DNA of 64,000 nucleotides from Populus alba (Eukaryota > Streptophyta > Magnoliopsida > Malpighiales > Salicaceae): assembly GCF_005239225.2 (NCBI RefSeq), contig NC_133302.1:12557991-12621990 (forward strand), written 5' to 3'. Of this stretch, positions 33,441-45,156 are shown piece by piece. The notes under the pieces were generated by a model. The model saw nothing but the letters and a program-made list of their open reading frames with translations, did no database searches and was not told where the DNA came from. Position numbers and translations under genes: made by a program. Positions within the stretch are counted from its first letter, which is position 1. Each line of letters opens with the position of its first letter.

Positions 33441-35203
33441 TTTACATGATACTTAAGAAAGGCCAACCAGACCTCCTTGTCACGAAGTAAAGATTCCATA
33501 GCTACCATGAGGAAAATAGCCGCTAGAAACTCGAGTAAATACTTGTGCTCGATCCAATTATCGGATCAAAAGTTAATATTCAAGGGTGACCAACTAGACT
33601 TCCTCGTCATGGAGTAGCAATTCCATAGCTTTCCCAAGGAAAAGAACCTCAGGAAACCCCTGAAAACATTTGAGCGCAATCCAACAATCGGATCAAAAGT
33701 TATGGCCCTTTTGAGCCGATACTCAAGGGTAGCCAACCATACATCCTCATCAGTGAGTAGTGATTCCATAGCTTACCTAAGGAAAACAACCCCTAGAAAC
33801 CTCTGTAAACATTAAGTGTGATCCAACGGTCAGATTAAAAGTTATGGCCCTTTTGAGTCGATACTTAAGACTGGTAGAGCAGACCTCAACATCACCTATT
33901 AGCAATTTCATAGCTACCCCGATGGAAACAGCCTCTGGAAACCCCTGTTAAAATTTGAGCGCAATCCAGCAGTTAGATCAAAAGTTATACCCCTTTTGAG
34001 CAGATACTCAAGGCTAACTGAGTAGACCTCACCATCACGGAGTAGCTATTTCATAACTACCCCAAGGAAAACAACCTCTCGAAACGCCTATAAAATTTGG
34101 AGTGCAATCCAACGGTCATATCAAAAGTTATGGCCTTTTTGAGCTAATACTTAACGCTAGTCGACCATACATCCTTGTCACTGAGTAGCGATTTCATACC
34201 TTACCCAAGGAAAACAACCTCTAGAAACCCCTCTAAAATTTTGAGTGCGATTCAACAGTCAGATCAAAAGTCATACCCCTTTTAAGTTGATACTCAAGGC
34301 TGGCTGAGCAGACCTCACTGTCATGGAGTAGTGATTCCATAACTACCCCAAGGAAAACAACCTCTCGAAACCCTTGTAAAATTTGGAGCGCGATCCAATG
34401 ATCGGATCAAAAGTTATAGAACTTTTGACATGATACTCAAGGGTGGCCGCCAAACATCTTTGTTAGTGAGTAGCGATTTCATACCTTACCCAAGAAAAAC
34501 AACCTCTAGGAACCCCTCTAAAAATTTGAGTGTGGTTCAACGGTTGAATCAAAAGTTATGCTCCTTCTGAGCCAATACTCAAGTATGGCTGACTAGACCT
34601 CCTTGTAACTGAATAATGATTCCATCGCTACATCAAGGAAAACAAACTCAGAAAACCCCTTGTAAAAATATGAGTGGGATCCAATTGTCGGATCAAATTT
34701 ATGGCCTTTTTAAATTGATTATCAAGGGTGGCCGACCAGACTTCCTCATCACGGAGCAGCGATTTCATACCTTACTACAGGAAAACAGCCTATAGAAACC
34801 CTTGTAAAAATTTGAGCGCGATCCAACAGGCGAATCAAAAGTTATGCCCCTTCTGAGCCTATACTCAAGTATGGCCGACCAGACCTCCTCATCATGGAGT
34901 AGCGATTTTATAACTACTATGATGGAAACAACCTCTGGAAACCGTTATAAAAATTTGAGCGCGATCTAGCGGTCGTATCAAAAGTTATAGCCCTTTTGAG
35001 CTGATACTCAAGGCTGGTCGACTAGACCTTCTCGTCACTAAGTAGCAATTTCATACCTTACCCAAGGCAAAAAGCCTTTGGAAACCCCTCTAAAAATTTG
35101 AGTTCAATTCAACAGTCAGATCAAAAGTTATGTCCCTTTTGAGCCGAAACTCAAGTAAGGTCGACCAGACCTCCTTGTCACCAAGTAGCGATTCCATAGC
35201 TGC
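33441..35203. repeat. ~144-bp satellite array, left block, about 12 monomers
   Basis: The monomer reads TGGCCGACCAGACCTCCTC, GAGTAGCGATTCCATAGCTA, GGAAAACAACCTCTGGAAAC, TTTGAGCGCGATCCAACGGT, CAAAAGTTATGGCCCTTTTG and GATACTCAAGG, in that order. Spacing is about 141-145 bp. It ends at 35203 where the LTR of element C starts, and continues with the same orientation at 52967. Confidence 0.92.
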
Positions 35204-36647
35204 TGATTAGTACTTAAAAGTGCATTTTTATCAAGGTTTTATTTCATCATTTTGCACTTGAAGTATCAATAACTCCTTAACTAAAGCATGTTTTATAATA
35301 ACATACCTAATAATATAAGATACCTTTAATTTATGGTAAATCTTCATCTTAAATGCAGGCCTATCACATAAATGAAAGGATTGATTGATGAGTTTAAGTA
35401 TTGGAATTGAAAGGACAAAGAGAGGGTCAAACTTAGAAAAGAGATGTTGGTGCAGTCCAAACTGGAACACTATTCGGTAATTCGGTCATATCTCGAGTTC
35501 TAGAAGTCCAAATGACATCAATTTTTTTTTCTTAGAAATATAAGACAATTTCCTATAACTTTCATACGCACAGGTGGTTCCAGTTCTAATGCTTGCAATG
35601 ACATTTTATTCAGACAGGAAGATAAGGATTTTCACCAAGTTAAGAGTTGGCCACCCACTCAAGACTTAGTCATCAAATCAATAGTTCCAAATTTTGGCCT
35701 ATAAAAGAAGGCATTTGTCATGCATTTAGGGGCTTGGTTGTTCAAATCAAGATCTTGTTCTTGTTCTCTCTCTTTATATTTTTTTTTGTAATTCTTAAGT
35801 TTTGCTTTCATTAATTTAATATCTTGTTTATGCTTTTCATTTCCTTTCCTTTACTTAGTTAACTTGTATCTTATTTATGTTCTTGTTTTGTTTATTTATG
35901 TTTCTCTTCTTTATTATGTTTAGCTAAGTTTATTATGTCAAGGTGAAAAGGTTACACTAATGGTGTAAGAATAAGTATAGTGTAAACTCAACATAGACCT
36001 TAATGTTTAATATTAACATGTCTTATCTTTTTATCGTACTAATTCTTAATACCTTGCTTGTTAAATGGTTAATCTAGATTTGTGTTGTATAATATTTGGT
36101 ACAACAAATGCTTGGCACTCTCATAGCCCAACCGTATGGTATTACCTACACTTGTGCTATGAAAGGAACTTGATTTGTTGTTAACATAAGTTAGCATCAT
36201 AAATTCCTGATAGTATTTAAAAGTTTGGTGTTACTTAAATAAGATAATTAATATGATCATGTTAATAATTTATAATGAGCTATTAATGATAAATCATTTG
36301 ATAGGAACCTCCTTTGTGTGTGGTTTCCAGTTGAATAATAAGAGTTTATACTATACTTGTTTGAAATACCATTAGTGGATCTTCTAACCTTGACATTTGT
36401 TTTTATCATTGTTTGATCCTTACATTAATCTTCAATCTCAAAGTTCTCATCAACTTCTTCTTCATCTTTATTATTACTACTACTACTACTGTTGTTGTTG
36501 TTATTGTTGTTGTTGTTGTTGTTGTATTATTGTTGTCTATAATTTATACAATTAACCTCCTTGTGGTTCGACCCCGGTTTTGCTGGGTTATTTATTACTT
36601 CGACACTCTTATACTTGGGAGACGACATCAATCTTTTGGTCGTGTCA
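35204..36647 (+). repeat. Element C 5' LTR
   Basis: 1,444 bp, TGATTAGTAC…GGTCGTGTCA, the plus-sense counterpart of the B and E LTRs. TATA box at 35700-35707. It has GTT/ACT trinucleotide microsatellites at about 36472-36530. It has no satellite inside, unlike the LTRs of A. Confidence 0.92.
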
Positions 36648-36653
36648 AGTTTT

Positions 36654-36671
36654 TGGCACCGTTGCCTGGGA
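36654..36671 (+). other. Primer-binding site, tRNA-Asp, two mismatches (element C)
   Basis: TGGCACCGTTGCCTGGGA differs from the family PBS at two positions, one of them a G-to-A change. It is six bases from the LTR. Confidence 0.85.
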
Positions 36672-36857
36672 GGTAAATTCTTGAACAAATTATAGTATTT
36701 ATTTTATTTTTTCTTTTCACTTTTCTTGTATCTAACTTTGTTTTTTTTTTCTTTTGTTTTCTTCTTCATTTTATTCTCTTTCTACACGTGCATGAGTGTT
36801 TTGTCACGTGCATTATGTGGTAGACTTTGTAGGGTATCCTCGTCATTTTCAGAAAAT

Positions 36858-37169
36858 ATGGTCGAAGAAGATAACCAGTCACTTCATAATGAGAATAATG
36901 AGAATAATCGTGTTAGAACACTTAGAGACCACATGAATCCCACAAGAACAAGTGCACCCTCATGCATAGTTTTTCCTCCCGATGCATCTCATTTTAATTT
37001 TGAGCCAGGCATTATTCAACTTTTACCTTCTTTTCATGGCTTAGATGTAGAAAATCCATACTTGCATTTGATAGAATTTGAAGAAGTTTGTAACACCTAT
37101 AATGACTTAAATTGTAGCATGAATACCATTAGATTAAAGCTTTTTCCTTTTTCGTTAAAAGATCAAGAA
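36858..37169 (+). pseudogene. Element C gag, N-terminal third
   Basis: ATG at 36858 starts MVEEDNQSLHNENNENNRVR. The open frame runs through FHGLDVENPYLHLIEFEE and LKLFPFSLKD. It then joins reverse-transcriptase sequence at about 37170 (DVISFLGHAGSYRRFIKDFS), so the rest of gag, protease and the RT palm are deleted. Confidence 0.88.
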
Positions 37170-39108
37170 TTGATGTTATATCATTCTTAGGACATGCTGG
37201 TTCTTACAGAAGGTTCATCAAAGATTTTAGTGTAATATCTAAACCATTATGTAACCTTCTAACAAAGGAAAATGTTTATGAATGGACTGAACAATGTAAA
37301 AAAGCTTTTGTTAAACTTAAAAGCATGCTTACTTCTGCTCATGTTGTTCAACCTCCTGATTGGTCACTACCTTTTGAAATAATGTGTGACGCTAGTGATT
37401 ATGCCAAGGGTGCTATCTTGGGACAAAGCAAAGATAAGAAACCTTATGTGATTTACTATACAAGTAAAACTTTAAATAATGCTTAAATGAATTACACTAC
37501 CACTGAAAAAAAATTACTTGTAGTAGTATTTGCATGTGACAAGTTCATATGTTATCTTGTTGGCTCACCTGTTGTCGTTTTTAGTGATCATGTAGCTTTG
37601 AAATATCTTATCTCTAAGAAAGATTCTAAGGCTAGATTGGTACAGTGGATTTTGTTACTTCAATAATTTGATATCACAATCAAAGACGAGAGAGGCATCG
37701 AAAATGTTGTCGCAAATCATTTGTCAGGATTGACAACCGATTCGAGATCTGACATCACACCAATCGATGACTACTTTCCTGATGAATCTTTATTTTCTGT
37801 CTCTACAATGCCTTGGTTTTCTAATATTGTTAATTTTCTTATTTCAAGACAATTGCTAGCTCATTGGAGTACCTTAGACAAAAGAAAGTTCTTGAACGAA
37901 ATGAAGAACTTTTATTGGGATGACCCTTATTTATTCAAATATTATCCTTATCAAATATTTTAAAGATGCATTCTTGACAATGACGTAAGTAGTGTCATTA
38001 AATTTTGTCATTCTAAGGCATATGGAGGTCATTTTTCATCAAGAAAGACAACTACAAAAATCTTACAAAGTGGATTTTAATGGCCCACCATGTTCAGGGA
38101 CTCACATGCATTCTGCAAGACTTGTGAAAATTATCAAAAATTGGGATCTATTTCAAAACGTCACATGATGCCTTTAAATCCTATTCTTGTCATTGAGATC
38201 TTTTACTGTTGGGGTATAGATTTCATGGGTCCATTTCCTCCATCATTTGGTTTCATGTACATATTAGTCATAGTAGATTATGTTTCAAAATGGATAGAGG
38301 CAATTCCAAGTCAAAACAATGATAAAAAAAATTGATAAAGTTTTTGAAAGAAAACATTTTAAGTCGATTTGGAATCTCTCGAGCCATGATAAGTGATGGT
38401 GGAACACATTTCTGCAACAAGCCATTTGAGTCTTTAATGAAGAAATATGGAATTACACATAAAGTTGCCACCACCCCTCATCACCCTCAAACGAGTGGAC
38501 AGGTAGAACTTGCTAATAGTGAGATCAAACAGATCTTAGAGAAAATAGTGAACCCCAATCGGAAAGACTGGTCTTTAAGACTTAATGATGCACTTTGGGC
38601 TTATCGAACTACTTATAAAACATCATTAGGTATGTCACCTTATAGACTAGTCTATGGAAAACCTTGTCACTTGCCTGTGGAAATTGAACATAAAGCTTAT
38701 TAGGCTATTAAAGCTTTCAATTCAAACATTGATAATGCTAGTCAGCTGCGAAAATTGCAAATAAATGAGCTTGAGGAAATAAGAAATGATGCATTTGACA
38801 ATTTAAGAATTCATAAAGCAAGAATCAAAGAGTTTCATGACAAGAAAATACTGAGAAAAACATTCAATGTTGGTCAAAAAGTCTTGCTTTATAATTCTAT
38901 ACTCTATTTATTTCCTGGAAAACTAAGATCAAGATGGAGCGGTCCTTTTATTGTGAAACATGTGAATCCATATGGGGTCTATGATATCGAGAATCCAAAG
39001 AATGATAATGTTTTCAAGGTAAATGGACATCGTTTGAAAGTTTACTTTGATAATTTTTCAGTTGAAAATGACGCTATTGAATTGGGTGATCCTGTATATA
39101 AAAATTGA
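37170..39108 (+). pseudogene. Element C RT tail, RNase H and integrase
   Basis: The order is: RT thumb/connection (FLGHAGSYRRFIKDFS), RNase H (FEIMCDASDYAKGAILGQ…[10 protein letters not shown]), linker (NHLSGLTTDSRSDITPIDDY), integrase HHCC (FCHSKAYGGH…CKTCEN), core ([31 protein letters not shown] present) and C-terminus ([31 protein letters not shown]) to the TGA at 39106. Stops include TAA for CAA near 37483 and near 37665, TAA near 37962, and a frame break near 38335. It is the most complete integrase in the window but cannot be translated as is. Confidence 0.9.
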
Positions 39109-39323
39109 ATTTTTTTCCTCACATTGTTTTTGTGTTTCTTTTTTTTGTGTGATTTTTGTTTTGCTAGTTTCTCTCACCCTGGTCAAATGGCAGATAACGG
39201 TACTCCATGACTCTTAAGTCGGTTCTTTTAGTTTCCCATGATAACTGATATTTATGTATATATTTGTGCAATTCTTTGCTCTTTCTCCTTTCTTTGAATC
39301 TCTCCTCCAATTCTCATTTGAAA

Positions 39324-39863
39324 ATGGACACCACTCTTGAAAAATTGAAAAAGTATTTTCCTGCTCTGCCTCAAAATGCGATTACAAAAATTTACCGTGC
39401 TAGATGTGTAAGATTAAGGTTGTTAATGAATCATGAAATTCCTGAAGATATTCGATGGCTGATTGAAGCAAAGGTCCGATTATCAGGTGAGTCCTCTAAT
39501 TCTTTCATTTCATACATGCCTGGAATAGGTAAAAACACTTTTGTGAAGAAACGTCATGCAAAACGACTAAAAGTTTGTCATAGATGTGCCAGATGGACTT
39601 GTAATGCGACATGTCGTTCTTTAGGAATGGTATCTGTAAACCATGAAGATAAAATACAATTCATTTAGGATGGCCTGAGTAAGGGGTCTTTAGATAATCT
39701 TATATTGACTCTTGAGACACACCCTAGTGGAGATGTGCATCGTGTAATTCATGATTTATGGCCATAATTCCATAAAAAACATGCTCGACTTAGTCTTGGG
39801 AATCTGACTAAAAAAGACCTTGTTTGCCAGTTTTTAAGAAAACTGGATAGGAAGCATATCCCC
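39324..39863 (+). pseudogene. ORFX (element C)
   Basis: ATG at 39324 starts MDTTLEKLKKYFPALPQNAI. The Cys/Arg block KVCHRCARWTCNATCRSLG is intact (CxxC-x4-C-x3-C). Stops at 39667 (TAG, family AAG) and about 39767 (TAA, family CAA) break it. It begins 215 bp after the integrase stop and follows the conserved GATAACGGTACTCC leader. Function unknown. Confidence 0.85.
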
Positions 39864-40121
39864 GACCCATATAGGGCGTTTAAGCCATTCTTGGACATAA
39901 AACTAATGAAAGATGTGAGCCACAATCACAACTACCTGTACATACACATGTTTTTTTTCAAAATAAATAAATAAATAGAGAGAGAGAGAGAGAGAGAGAC
40001 TATAGCTGGTCTACATATAGGTGGTATGATTTATTTTCAATTTCTCATCTATAAATTCTTCTCCTCCTTCCCTTCATTTCTATTAAACCCACACATTCAT
40101 CAAATATAGAAGTGTGTAGAA

Positions 40122-40775
40122 ATGGCAAGTTCCTCAAGTCATCATATAAGAAATATTTGTGTTTTCAGTGGATCCAGTTCTGGGAAAGAAAAAGAGTTTT
40201 TAGAATCAGCAAATCATCTTGGTTAGGTACTAACTGAGCGAAAGATTCATTTAGTGTATGGAGGAGGCAACCTTGGGTTAATGGGGGAAGTGTCAATAGC
40301 TGTATGTTTAGGAGGTAGTCAAGTTTTGGGGGTTGTCCCCAAAGCTTTAGCACAAGGGGATATCATTGGAAAAATAATTAGAGAGGAATTACAGGTCCCC
40401 ATAATATCTGATCAAATAAAAGCAATGTTTAACCATGTTGACGCCTTCATTGCCTTACCAGGTGGTCTAGGCACATTGGAAGAGATCTTTCATTTATTCT
40501 GTTGGGCCTAACTGCACATTCACCATAAACTCATAGGTCTGTTAAATGTTAATGGTTTTTATGATAAGTTGTTGTCTTTTCTTGATCATGCTGTGGAACA
40601 GCAATTCCTAACATCTTCGACACGACAAATCATAATCTCTGCTACTACTGTTGAACAATTGATTGACCAACTACAATCTTTCATCCCTGTAATTGATCCC
40701 TCCATGATTCGCATAAATTGATCAACTAAGGAAAGCCGTAAAAAGCTTAGATTGGATTTGAGCCTTCGTTTGTAA
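40122..40775 (+). pseudogene. LOG-like: LOG-type cytokinin-activating enzyme, pseudogene (element C)
   Basis: 217 codons plus stop in one frame without indels, the normal length of a LOG protein. It starts MASSSSHHIRNICVFSGSSS. The PGGxGTxxE signature is intact (ALPGGLGTLEEIF). Three in-frame stops are present: TAG after SANHLG, TAA after FCWA, and TGA after MIRIN. The first two are C-to-T changes of CAG and CAA. The Arg of the HQRKAEM-type block is Gln (SDQIKAM). No introns. This is the best-preserved reading frame of the three copies and shows that the family carried a full coding sequence. Confidence 0.92.
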
Positions 40776-41254
40776 AAACTTTGTCTTTTGGTTTTATTAT
40801 TATATTTTGTTGTTTCTTATATTTGTTTAAGTGTGTTTCAGGTTTGTTAGTGTTCGCTATTTCAAGTGATGTCTTTTATACTCTATCTTTCTACTTTAGG
40901 ACATTGAAGACAATTTCTCATTTTGGTTGGGGGGAAAGGGTTGATATATTTTTTTAAAAAAAAATATGTTTTTTTTGTTTTATAAACTATTTGCAAAATT
41001 GTTGTTACTAGGATGGAAAAGTAAAATGATTTCTTTTGTTAAAGTGACTTGAGACGTATCTTAGTAAACATTCTTAATAAGGTCTATCAGAATACTTCTT
41101 AAAATATTCAAATTTACAAACTCTCGTATTGTTATCACTTGATTTTGCTCATATGCTCATTTAACAAGTATTCTTAAATCTTCATTTTCACACACACACT
41201 TTAACATATGATTGTGGGTTACACATTGGATTATTACATTATTTATGTTCTTTT
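40776..41254 (+). other. Element C 3' UTR, first part
   Basis: It contains an internal PPT-like motif (TTGGTTGGGGGGAAAGGG, about 40922-40940) about 20 bases after AGGACATTGAAGACAA. It is interrupted at 41254 by the DNA transposon; TTT at 41252-41254 is the left target copy. Confidence 0.8.
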
Positions 41255-41825
41255 GGGCGTGTTTGATTGCACGAAAGTGAATTCCTGGAATTCACTTTCC
41301 TTGTTTTCCTATGTTTGGCAACAATATGGAAAAGTAGTCAAAGGAAAATGAATTCCAGTCAAACTAAAAAAAGTAACGTTACCAAAGGAAAGTGTTTTCC
41401 TTCTGTTAAAGAAAGGAAAACACTTTCCTTTTTTTCCAGCTACGTTCATTTTCTTATACACAGCTCTGAGAACTTTTTCTTCAAAATCACACAATCTCTT
41501 TTTCTTCAAAATCAATTGGAAGCTGAGCAGGAACAAGAGTATTTTTCTGGACCAATTAATTTCAGGTATTTTTTTTCCTCTTTATTTCCTTTATGTTTTT
41601 ATCTTCTTCTGCGTAGATCTGTAAAAATGATGGCATAAATCTTTGATATTCTTGATAAATCTGCTTCTGCTACTGCTACTGTCATATTTTTTCCATAACT
41701 CTTCATCTTAATCTCGTCACATTCAACTAATCAAGCAACCCAAAAAAAAACACATTTTTTCTGCTACTATTTTCTTCTTCATGAATCACAATCGGCAGCT
41801 CACTAAACAAACAAAGAGACAAAAC

Positions 41826-42325
41826 TGGGGGGGGGGAGATAACTGTGTTCTATGAGATCAAAACAGTGGGGGGGGCGATTTCTGTGAACAGTGAGGCAAA
41901 ACAGGGGGGAGATTTCTGTTAACATGGAGAGGCAACGCGGTGGGGGGGATCGCTTTATGTGAACAAAGAGAGGCCAAAACGGGGTGGGGGGAGGGGCGAT
42001 CGATTTCTGTTGACAGAGAGGCCAAAACGGGGAGGGGGGGCGATCAATTTCTGTGAGATCAAAACGAGGGGGGGCGATCGATTTCTGTGAGATCAAAACA
42101 AACAGGGGGCGATCGATTTATGTGAAGGGGGCGATTTCTGTTGGGGTGGGGGGAGATCAATCTGTTAGCAAAGAGAGACAGAGAGACAAAACGGGGGGGA
42201 GATTTCTATGAGATCAAAAACGAACGGGGGGCGATCGATTTCTATGAAGGGGGGCGATTTATGTTGGGGTGGGGGGCGATCAATCTGTTAGCAAAGAGAG
42301 ACAGAGAGACAAAACCGGGGGGGAG
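41826..42325 (+). repeat. G-run minisatellite
   Basis: At least ten runs of five or more G alternate with GCGATCGATTTCTGTGAGAT, CAAAACGG and AGAGAGGCCAAAACGG. The local unit is about 30-60 bp, and a ~130-bp larger duplication places GGGGTGGGGGG…CAAAGAGAGACAGAG at 42150 and 42275. The region could form G-quadruplexes on the plus strand. ORFs across it are not genes. Confidence 0.85.
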
Positions 42326-42339
42326 AGTTCTGTGAGGCA

Positions 42340-43113
42340 CTTAAAGGAAGCAAACCTTCTTCAACCTTTAAAGACGGTGAAAAAAGAACGGGGAATAAAA
42401 ACCAAACTTAAAAATAAAAGTGGCTTTGGCTGGGATGATTGTTTGAAGATGATTACAGTTTTGAAAGATGTATATGATGAAGAAGTAAAGGTATGATAAA
42501 TATTATACTCTTTGTAATTTTTATATTTACTTTTGTTTCTAAAATGTTATACAATGAACTAATAAATTGCATATTCTAAACTTTATGAACAGACGCATCC
42601 CAATCATGACAAGTTCCTCAACAAAAAACTTGATATGTATGAGGCAATGGTAATTGTTGTTGGAAAAGACATGGCAACCGGAAATTATGCCAAATCATAT
42701 GCTGATGTCAACTTGGAAGAGAACACTGAAGAGCAATCAATTTCAATTGAAAATGAAGGGAATATGAAGAAAGTTATAAGGGAAAAGAAACATCTTCCTC
42801 TAGTACACAAAAGAGGCAACATAGGAAGAGAAATCGCATGTATGAAGATGATGGTATTGAAAAGTTGTCTAAACAGATTGGAGATGTAGCATTTGCAATT
42901 CAAAGCCTCAGCAAAAATCAACTTGATGTTAATGCGCTGTATACAGAAGTGATGAAAATTGAAGGCTTTGATGAGATCACTCTTGGGGATGCATTTGATC
43001 ATTTGGTCCAAAATGAAATGTTGGCAAAGGCATTTATAGCAAAAAATGCTAATTTGAGGAAAATTTGGGTTCAAAATTTTGTGAACCAACACTACTACAG
43101 GCCTGCTTGCTAA
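42340..43113 (+). pseudogene. Myb/SANT-like protein, C-terminal portion
   Basis: The coding part contains SGFGWDDCLKMITVLKDVYD and EEVK, an intron at 42491-42592 (GT…AG) and THPNHDKFLNKKLDMYEAMV, then VGKDMATGN. These are hallmarks of plant Myb/SANT-like (Myb_DNA-bind_3) proteins, which often accompany PIF/Harbinger transposons. The frame shifts near 42830; the C-terminal 85 residues continue in another frame (MYEDDGIEKLSKQIGDVAFA to VQNFVNQHYYRPAC, stop at 43111). The N-terminal SANT domain is missing, its place taken by the G-run minisatellite. Confidence 0.8.
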
Positions 43114-43145
43114 AATGGTTTGACTATGTTTAAAATTTGGGTTAG

Positions 43146-44765
43146 TGATGCAACCATATTATTCGATAGTTTCACCCACATTTAACTAGTGTTTTGCCTA
43201 TGTTTTATATATAAAATGCCTTGATATTCTTTGTTTTATGTTTTGAAGGCACTTTTGGATGAAAGATGCAAAAAGGAGTAAATTGAAGGTAATTGGCAGA
43301 TTTGACGTTCAGTCGATGTTTTGTGCAGAACGTGAGCTCTAAAGGTCGAAATGAAGTGATTCTAGTGGCATTAAAAAGCTAACATCCATACCTTTCTGGA
43401 AATATAAGGCAAGACAAAAAAATAAGGAAGAGCATGGAAATCACAGCTTTCAAAGTCAAATCTCGCAATCTGCCAGTGTTGACCTTCGGTCAGTCCGACT
43501 TGAATATCTAAAGCTACAAAAGTCCAATTGATGCAAACTCAATTGTTTTGGATTCCTGACTCAAAGTTCTATAAACGCTCCAAATTGCAGCCAAAAACGA
43601 TGTCATATGAGGGAGATATGATTTTTCAAAGATGACAACTGAATTCTGCCATTAAACAGGTTTCGTGAAGAAACGAGTCCAGATTACATTCCGAAGCATC
43701 TAAACCGACATCCAAGTTTTTATTTCAGCAATGTAGCTCCTCTAAGTCAAAGCTTGAAGATTTCATGCAAATTTATTTCTCCTTTTTTAGGAAAATAGTT
43801 ATTGAACTACTTAAATGTAAATTGTCTACTTAAGGGAGGACTATTTTGTAAAATAGAGATTAGGGTTTCCTAGCGTATAAAAAGAATGAGAGAAGAGAAG
43901 GGGGGCAGCCACCCAAGAGGAGAAAAACGCCCCCCTACTCTAAGAAACCCTAAATCATGCATTCTTCCATCTTTTTGATTAGTTGTTCAATAAACATGCA
44001 AGGCTAAACTCATTTTCTTGGTTGCAAGGACACGGAAACCTTCGGATTTCAAGAACTGTGAGATGTATTCTACCTTTTCTTTTCAGTTTATATGATGAAT
44101 ATGTTTGTTCTCCTATGCTTATTTTTCCTATGATTGTTTATTTTAATTGCTAGAGCGGACTCTAAGTTATTATTATAGACAATTTATTGCTAAGTTTGAT
44201 ATTAAAACCGGAGTTGTGGTATATGAACTTGTGAAGCAACTGAGTTTAATAATTGTAGCGGATCTACGTTATTAATCTTAGGGAGAATATTCGATCAAAG
44301 CAACATAAGCAGACAACTTAGTTGTTAAGATAATGAATTTATCTAGATCTTAAGGCTGCCATTGGATTAAATCATTAGTGCGGACACTGTGATTATTTGT
44401 TGGTTAGGGTTAGTTATACGGCGGATCCGTTAATTAACCAACGTTAAGAAAAGATAAAAATTTAGAATATAAACTAGAATTTCGTTTCAAGGATCAGTTC
44501 TGATTTCTATAGGTGGATGTGTGATTGCGACCAAGGTTTGTTCTCTTGATAATTTTCTGATCTTATTAAATTTTGTTTGATAGTTTTTTGTTTTATTTTT
44601 TCTTTAACCTATATAACATCCAACCCCTCTAAATTGCATAACGTATAGCATAAAAATCTGAAATAAATCTTCCTCGTGGGATCGACCCCTTGCTTGCTCT
44701 ATATTATCTTGTGTGTTGTGTTTGAAGCTAGGGTAAATAATTTGTGCGACCGCGACATCGCAACA
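43146..44765 (+). repeat. Element D 5' LTR
   Basis: 1,620 bp, TGATGCAACC…ATCGCAACA. A TATA box lies at 43876-43883 (TATAAAAA) and AATAAA at 43989-43994, so the R region is near 43905-44010. Confidence 0.95.
43876..43883 (+). promoter_or_regulatory. TATA box of element D
   Basis: TATAAAAA follows a conserved AGGGTTTCCTAGCG and is repeated at 50250-50257 in the 3' LTR. The distance of about 105 bp to the AATAAA fits LTR promoter architecture. Confidence 0.7.
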
Positions 44766-44770
44766 AATTT

Positions 44771-44788
44771 TGGCGCCGTTGCCGGGGA
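44771..44788 (+). other. Primer-binding site, tRNA-Asp (element D)
   Basis: TGGCGCCGTTGCCGGGGA, a full 18-base complement to the tRNA-Asp 3' end, five bases after the LTR. Confidence 0.93.
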
Positions 44789-45156
44789 ATGTAATTTTAG
44801 TTGATTCTTGTGTTTTTACTGTTATTTTTAGTTGCTGTGATTGTTATTTATATTTCTGAAAAAAAAAAAAGAGAAACAAAATTTTTTCTTGCGGCGGTAC
44901 TGTTCACTTACGGCAACGGTACTGTTCAAAACAGATTTTTTGGTGGAATTAGGTTTCAACCTTTTGTTTCTTAAAGGAAAACGACGTTCTAAACAGAACT
45001 AGTGGTACACCACTAGCCCCGCTTTATCAAGGCTAAATTCCGCTGTTTTCTAGGGTTTTTAGGCAGTTTTAGTTTTCTAACGTAAGATTTTCGTACAATT
45101 TGCATTGTTTTCGATCTCTTGCGTGGTTGGTTTCTATTGAGTTTTCTTGATGCTTT
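44789..45156 (+). other. Element D leader
   Basis: 368 bp without a gene between PBS and gag ATG. GGTACTGTTC occurs twice (about 44896 and 44918). Confidence 0.55.

Noticed and set aside
35231..35470. Conserved antisense ORF, also at 52729-52998, as a hidden LTR gene
   Set aside because: The similarity follows from LTR identity. It runs antisense to the element, has no start context and shows no domain.
42141..42496. Gly-rich ORFs in the G-run region as a gene start for the Myb-like protein
   Set aside because: They derive from the minisatellite. The real Myb-like homology begins only near 42400, and no SANT domain is encoded upstream.
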